Shown: positions 6,863-9,821 of the stretch, piece by piece | Layout of the letters: each line of letters starts with the position of its first letter | Position numbering within the stretch: position 1 is the first letter of the stretch | DNA from: Gp6-AA40 sp050742535 | GTDB lineage: Bacteria > Acidobacteriota > Vicinamibacteria > Vicinamibacterales > UBA2999 | DNA length: 9,821 nt | Direction: 5' to 3' | Assembly (NCBI GenBank): GCA_050742535.1 | Contig: JBOGIQ010000222.1 | Span: forward strand, 1-9,821 | Made by a program: the position numbers and the translations under genes | Notes under the pieces: generated by a model | Database searches by the model: none | Told to the model about the DNA's origin: nothing | The model's input: the letters and a program-made list of their open reading frames with translations, nothing else

Positions 6863-8044
6863 GTGGACACTTTGCCGACAGCTGCTTCTTCCACTTCTTC
6901 CACTTCTTCCACTTCTTCCACTTCCCACGGCGCCCGGCGGGTCATTTTCATCGACCTCGCGCGCGCGTTGGCCGTGGCGTTCATGTTGTACGGCCACACC
7001 ACGAGCGCGATGCTGGCGCCGCGGTATCAGACCGGTCGCTGGTTCGACATCTGGCAGTTTCAACGCGGGCTGACGTCGAGCCTGTTTCTGCTGCTGGGCG
7101 GATTCGCGTTCAGCATCGCGACCAGCCGCCGTTGGACGTCGCACATGCGAGCGTCGGCGGCGTGGGTGAAGCGGGTGCGGCGCTTCGGACTGTTCGTCCT
7201 GCTTGGCTACGCGCTGCACCTTCCGGGCAGTCAGCTTGCCGAACTGCCGTACGTGGACGCCGAGCGCTGGCGCGCGTTTCTCGCCGTCGACGTGCTGCAG
7301 TTGATCGGCGTCAGCTTCATCTTCATCCAGCTGCTCGTTCTGGCGGCCCGGTCACGCCGCGCGTTCATGTTCGCGACCCTCGCGCTCGCGGTTTTTGCGA
7401 TCTTCGCGACGCCGGCTGTCTGGACGATCGACTGGGCGAAGGCGATGCCTCCGTTCGCGGCGGCGTACATGTCGCAGGCCACCGGATCGCAGTTCCCGCT
7501 CTTTCCCTGGATGGGATTCATTCTGCTGGGGGCCGGCCTCGGACAGCTCTATGCGCGGTGGGGGGCGAGCGACCTCTCCGCGTTCGCCCAGCGCGCCCTG
7601 ATCGCGCCGGGCGTCGCCCTGGTGATTGCCGGCACCGTCCTCAAGTCACGGGAGGAGGCGCTTTTCGGGCCGGGCCCCGGCACCTTCGTGCCAGCGGAGG
7701 TGATGCTGCGCATTGGTGCCTGCCTCATCATCCTTGCGGCATTCGCGCACCTCAGCCGTCGCATCAACCGCCTGCCGCACATCTTCGGGGCGGTGGCGCA
7801 GGAGTCGTTGCTGATTTACTTCGTTCACCTCTGTATCGTCTACGGCTCCGTCTGGAACCCGGGCCTGCTCCAGCTGTACGGCCCAACGCGAACGCCCGGC
7901 CAGACGATTGTGCTCGTCGTCTTTGTTGTGAGCTCGATGGCCGCGCTGGCCTATTACTGGAACGGCTTCAAGCACGTCCGGCCGAGGGCCGCCCACATCA
8001 TGTCTTATGTGGTAGGCGCGGGGCTTGTGTTGTGGCTTCTGTAG
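6863..8044 (+). CDS. Multi-pass membrane acyltransferase, DUF1624/HGSNAT-like
   Basis: The 393-residue product has about ten hydrophobic segments. It opens with RRVIFIDLARALAVAFML, then YGH (Asp31, Arg34, His45), the typical first membrane helix of DUF1624 and acyltransferase-3-like proteins. Later come SSLFLLLGGFAFSIA, a characteristic FPLFPWMGFILLGAGLG segment and ESLLIYFVHLCIVYG near the C-terminus. The FPLFPWMGF element points to the heparan-alpha-glucosaminide N-acetyltransferase catalytic family rather than OafA-type enzymes. Members are thought to move acyl groups across the inner membrane onto sugars, but the substrate here is unknown. The start is GTG 6863, supported by AGGAG at 6851-6855. 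Odd feature: residues 9-21 are a Ser/Ser/Thr tripeptide repeat encoded by a 9-bp tandem array, so the cytoplasmic tail before the first helix is a low-complexity linker. It follows the YciI-like gene on the same strand. Confidence 0.85.
   Translation: MDTLPTAASSTSSTSSTSSTSHGARRVIFIDLARALAVAFMLYGHTTSAMLAPRYQTGRWFDIWQFQRGLTSSLFLLLGGFAFSIATSRRWTSHMRASAAWVKRVRRFGLFVLLGYALHLPGSQLAELPYVDAERWRAFLAVDVLQLIGVSFIFIQLLVLAARSRRAFMFATLALAVFAIFATPAVWTIDWAKAMPPFAAAYMSQATGSQFPLFPWMGFILLGAGLGQLYARWGASDLSAFAQRALIAPGVALVIAGTVLKSREEALFGPGPGTFVPAEVMLRIGACLIILAAFAHLSRRINRLPHIFGAVAQESLLIYFVHLCIVYGSVWNPGLLQLYGPTRTPGQTIVLVVFVVSSMAALAYYWNGFKHVRPRAAHIMSYVVGAGLVLWLL
6889..6924 (+). repeat. 9-bp in-frame tandem array (TTCCACTTC x4) inside the acyltransferase N-terminus
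   Basis: Four perfect TTCCACTTC units at 6889, 6898, 6907 and 6916 encode a Ser-Ser-Thr repeat. The 9-bp period keeps the frame whatever the copy number, so unit gain or loss would only lengthen or shorten the linker. The core TTCCACTT is the reverse complement of the upstream 8-bp unit. Confidence 0.88.
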
Positions 8045-8191
8045 GCGGCAGGCCACCGATACCTCGCTTCATTACATCGTCTTAATGCACTCCGTCACGC
8101 TTTTGACATAGATTCGTGATCTCCCGCAGGTCCATGTATGATCTGCGCTTCCGAAACGGTCGGCTGATCGCGGTTCAGGCGTATCGCAGCC

Positions 8192-9821
8192 ATGTTTGAC
8201 AGGATTTTTGAGGCACTTTTCTCTTACAGCCCATTCGTCTTCCAGCAGGGCACGTTCCGCTTCGACCTGACGACCGGGTCGTTTGCGGCGGCGGCGCTGG
8301 TGGGCGTGGTGGCCGCCGGTGCGGTGCTCACGTACCAGCGCGTGCGCGTGAACGACGGACGCGTGCGCGACCGCGTGGTGCTGACGACGCTCCGTGTCCT
8401 GGCGCTCGCCGTGGTGCTCTTCTGCCTCTTCCGTCCCACGCTCGTCGTCCGTGCCGCCGTCAATCAACAGAATGTGGTCGCGGTGCTCCTGGACGATTCG
8501 CGCAGCATGCAGATTCCCGATCAGGACGGCAAGGCGCGGGCGGAATACCTGCGCGCCCAGTTCGGGCCGGATGGCGCGCTGCAGAAATCGCTGACCGACA
8601 AGTTCCTGGTGCGGGTCTTCAGGTTCTCTTCGACGGCCGGCCGTCTTGGTTCCTTCGAGGAAATGCAGTTCAACGGCGCCCAGACGAAGCTGGGCCCGGC
8701 GCTGACGAGCGTCCGCGAAGAGCTGGCCGGACTTCCGGTGGCGGGAGTCGTGCTGGTCTCGGACGGTGCCGACACGACCGATACGGCCATTGGCGATGCG
8801 CTGCTCGGCCTCAAAGCCGAGAAGCTGCCGGTGTTTACCGTCGGCGTCGGCAGCGAACGGCTGCCCCGCGACATCCAGATCGACCGGGTCAGCACGCCGC
8901 GCACCGTCCTCAAGAACGCCTCGCTCCTGCTCGACGTGATCGTCCGCCAGACCGGCTACGGCGGAAAGACCGTGACGGTCGACGTCGAGGACGAAGGGCA
9001 GATCGTCGGCTCGGAAAAGGTCGAGCTGCCGGCGGACGGATCGCCGGCGACCGTGCGTATCCGTGCGAAGGCCTCGCAGCCAGGTGCCCGTCTGTTCCGG
9101 TTCAGGGTCGCGCCGCAGGACGGCGAAGTGGTCCGGGAGAACAACGTGCGCGAGTCGATCGTCAGCGTGCGCGACGAGACCGAGCGCATCCTGTACTTCG
9201 AAGGCGAGCCGCGCTGGGAGTTCAAGTTCCTGAACCGCGCCGTCACCGAGGACAAGAACCTGTTGAGCGTGTCGCTGCAGCGGACCGCCGACAACAAGTA
9301 CATGCGTCTGCGCGGTGAGGAGGACGAGATCGTCGGCGGCTTCCCGAAGACCCGCGAAGAGCTGTTCAAGTATCGCGGCCTCATCATCGGCAGCGTTGAG
9401 GCAGGTCTCTTCACGGGCGATCAGCTGCAGATGATCGCGGACTTCGTGGACCGCCGGGGCGGAGGGCTGCTGGTACTTGGCGGACCCCGGTCGCTCGCCG
9501 AAGGCGGATACGGCGGTACGCCTGTCGCCGACGCCCTGCCGCTCGTCATCGATCCGCGGACGCGCGCTTCGGAACCGGCGCCGCTCGCCCGCTTGAAGGT
9601 GTCGCCGACCCGCGCTGGCCAGACCCATGCCGCGACCCAGCTGCTCCCGACGGAGGCCGCCTCGATCGCCCGCTGGAACGAGCTTCCGCAGGTCACGGCG
9701 GTGAACGCGCCGCTCGCGCCCAAGCCGGGTGCCACGGTTCTGTTGAACGGCACCGACGAGTCGGGCCGCTCGCGCATCGTGCTGGCGTCGCAACCCTACG
9801 GCCGCGGCAAGGCCATCGCCT
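8192..9821 (+). CDS. Membrane-anchored VWA-like/glutamine-amidotransferase-like protein (3' end missing)
   Basis: The frame is open from ATG 8192 to the window edge (543 codons). TGA at 8165-8167 closes it upstream, so 8192 is the first possible ATG; no strong Shine-Dalgarno sequence precedes it. Two membrane helices come first (about residues 30-50, AAAALVGVVAAGAVLTY, and 68-88, LRVLALAVVLFCLF). A von Willebrand A-like domain follows, with a metal-ion site of DDSRS (Asp101, Ser103, Ser105), a candidate Thr165 and VLVSDGAD with Asp191. An Ig-like beta region spans about 220-325. A class I amidotransferase-like fold then starts at about residue 394 (YRGLIIGS, then GGGLLVLGGPRSLAEGGYGG). The amidotransferase elbow lacks the expected catalytic Cys, so this part is probably a non-enzymatic flavodoxin-like module. 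Such proteins usually sit near MoxR ATPase, DUF58 and BatA genes, which would lie outside this window. Location would be the inner membrane with the large domain on one face; the partner is unknown. Confidence 0.87.
   Translation, partial: MFDRIFEALFSYSPFVFQQGTFRFDLTTGSFAAAALVGVVAAGAVLTYQRVRVNDGRVRDRVVLTTLRVLALAVVLFCLFRPTLVVRAAVNQQNVVAVLLDDSRSMQIPDQDGKARAEYLRAQFGPDGALQKSLTDKFLVRVFRFSSTAGRLGSFEEMQFNGAQTKLGPALTSVREELAGLPVAGVVLVSDGADTTDTAIGDALLGLKAEKLPVFTVGVGSERLPRDIQIDRVSTPRTVLKNASLLLDVIVRQTGYGGKTVTVDVEDEGQIVGSEKVELPADGSPATVRIRAKASQPGARLFRFRVAPQDGEVVRENNVRESIVSVRDETERILYFEGEPRWEFKFLNRAVTEDKNLLSVSLQRTADNKYMRLRGEEDEIVGGFPKTREELFKYRGLIIGSVEAGLFTGDQLQMIADFVDRRGGGLLVLGGPRSLAEGGYGGTPVADALPLVIDPRTRASEPAPLARLKVSPTRAGQTHAATQLLPTEAASIARWNELPQVTAVNAPLAPKPGATVLLNGTDESGRSRIVLASQPYGRGKAIA

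Larger units (their letters stand above)
6799..6924 (+). other. Possible long hairpin formed by complementary 8-bp and 9-bp arrays
   Basis: AAGTGGAA (five units, 6799-6838) is the exact reverse complement of TTCCACTT (four units at 6889, 6898, 6907 and 6916, separated by single C residues). In the transcript, four 8-bp helices could stack with single-C bulges, about 32 pairs. The loop of roughly 50 bases would hold the AGGAG and the GTG start of the acyltransferase. The complementarity is seen directly; folding and any effect on translation are inference. Confidence 0.45.

Noticed and set aside
6384..7219. Minus-strand frames over the tandem arrays that give Phe/Ser/Thr/Pro or Gly/Ser/Arg repeats
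   Set aside because: They are translations of the 7-, 8- and 9-bp arrays and antisense of the YciI-like and acyltransferase genes; there is no supporting start site or domain.
8035..8057. GTGGC/GCCAC inverted repeat after the acyltransferase stop as a terminator
   Set aside because: The stem is about five pairs with a long loop and has no T-tract.
8103..8142. Possible promoter for the VWA-like gene: TTGACA (8103-8108) and TATGAT (8137-8142)
   Set aside because: Each hexamer looks good alone, but they are 28 bases apart, far from the usual 16-18. No partner at proper spacing is seen for either, so I do not call a promoter in the 147-base gap.
8072..9793. 573-codon open frame on the minus strand near the right edge
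   Set aside because: It is antisense to the VWA-like gene, whose membrane helices, DDSRS site and amidotransferase-like segment are convincing; the minus-strand product is low-complexity Arg/His/Glu-rich.

Overview
The window is GC-rich bacterial DNA from a coding-dense chromosome. The gene types (multi-repeat carboxypeptidase-regulatory-like protein, S9 peptidase, lipoprotein-type M49 peptidase, DUF1624-type membrane acyltransferase, membrane VWA/amidotransferase-like protein) together with short-period repeats at gene ends suggest Acidobacteriota, perhaps Vicinamibacteria. This is inference from gene content; there is no rRNA or other phylogenetic marker. I see no tRNA, rRNA, CRISPR array, insertion sequence or phage gene.

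Layout. (1) 1-1819, plus strand: the 3' part of a protein built from repeated carboxypeptidase-regulatory-like modules. 14 bases later, 1834-3786, a cytoplasmic S9 peptidase with an intact Ser/Asp/His triad; the two are probably co-transcribed. (2) 3784-3829: a 9-bp tandem repeat, then a macro-domain ADP-ribose hydrolase at 3830-4357. (3) 4340-4407: a convergent junction holding a nested palindrome and an inverted copy of the 9-bp repeat, then an M49 (dipeptidyl-peptidase III family) lipoprotein on the minus strand at 4405-6417. (4) 6418-6503: a divergent intergenic region dominated by a 7-bp tandem array carrying GATC in every unit. (5) Plus strand: a YciI-like protein at 6504-6800, an 8-bp tandem array, and an acyltransferase at 6863-8044 whose first codons contain a 9-bp tandem array complementary to the 8-bp one. 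(6) 8192 to the window end: the 5' part of a membrane-anchored VWA-like plus glutamine-amidotransferase-like protein, running off the edge.

The genes do not form one obvious pathway. The two peptidases suggest peptide scavenging and the macro protein ADP-ribose metabolism; the rest are loosely linked housekeeping or envelope genes. No new defence or biosynthetic system is evident. The most unusual signal is between the genes. Four of the six genes whose 3' end lies in the window stop inside, or directly against, a short repeat. The repeats have periods of 7, 8 and 9 bp or are palindromic. Two of the arrays are exact reverse complements that could fold over a start site.
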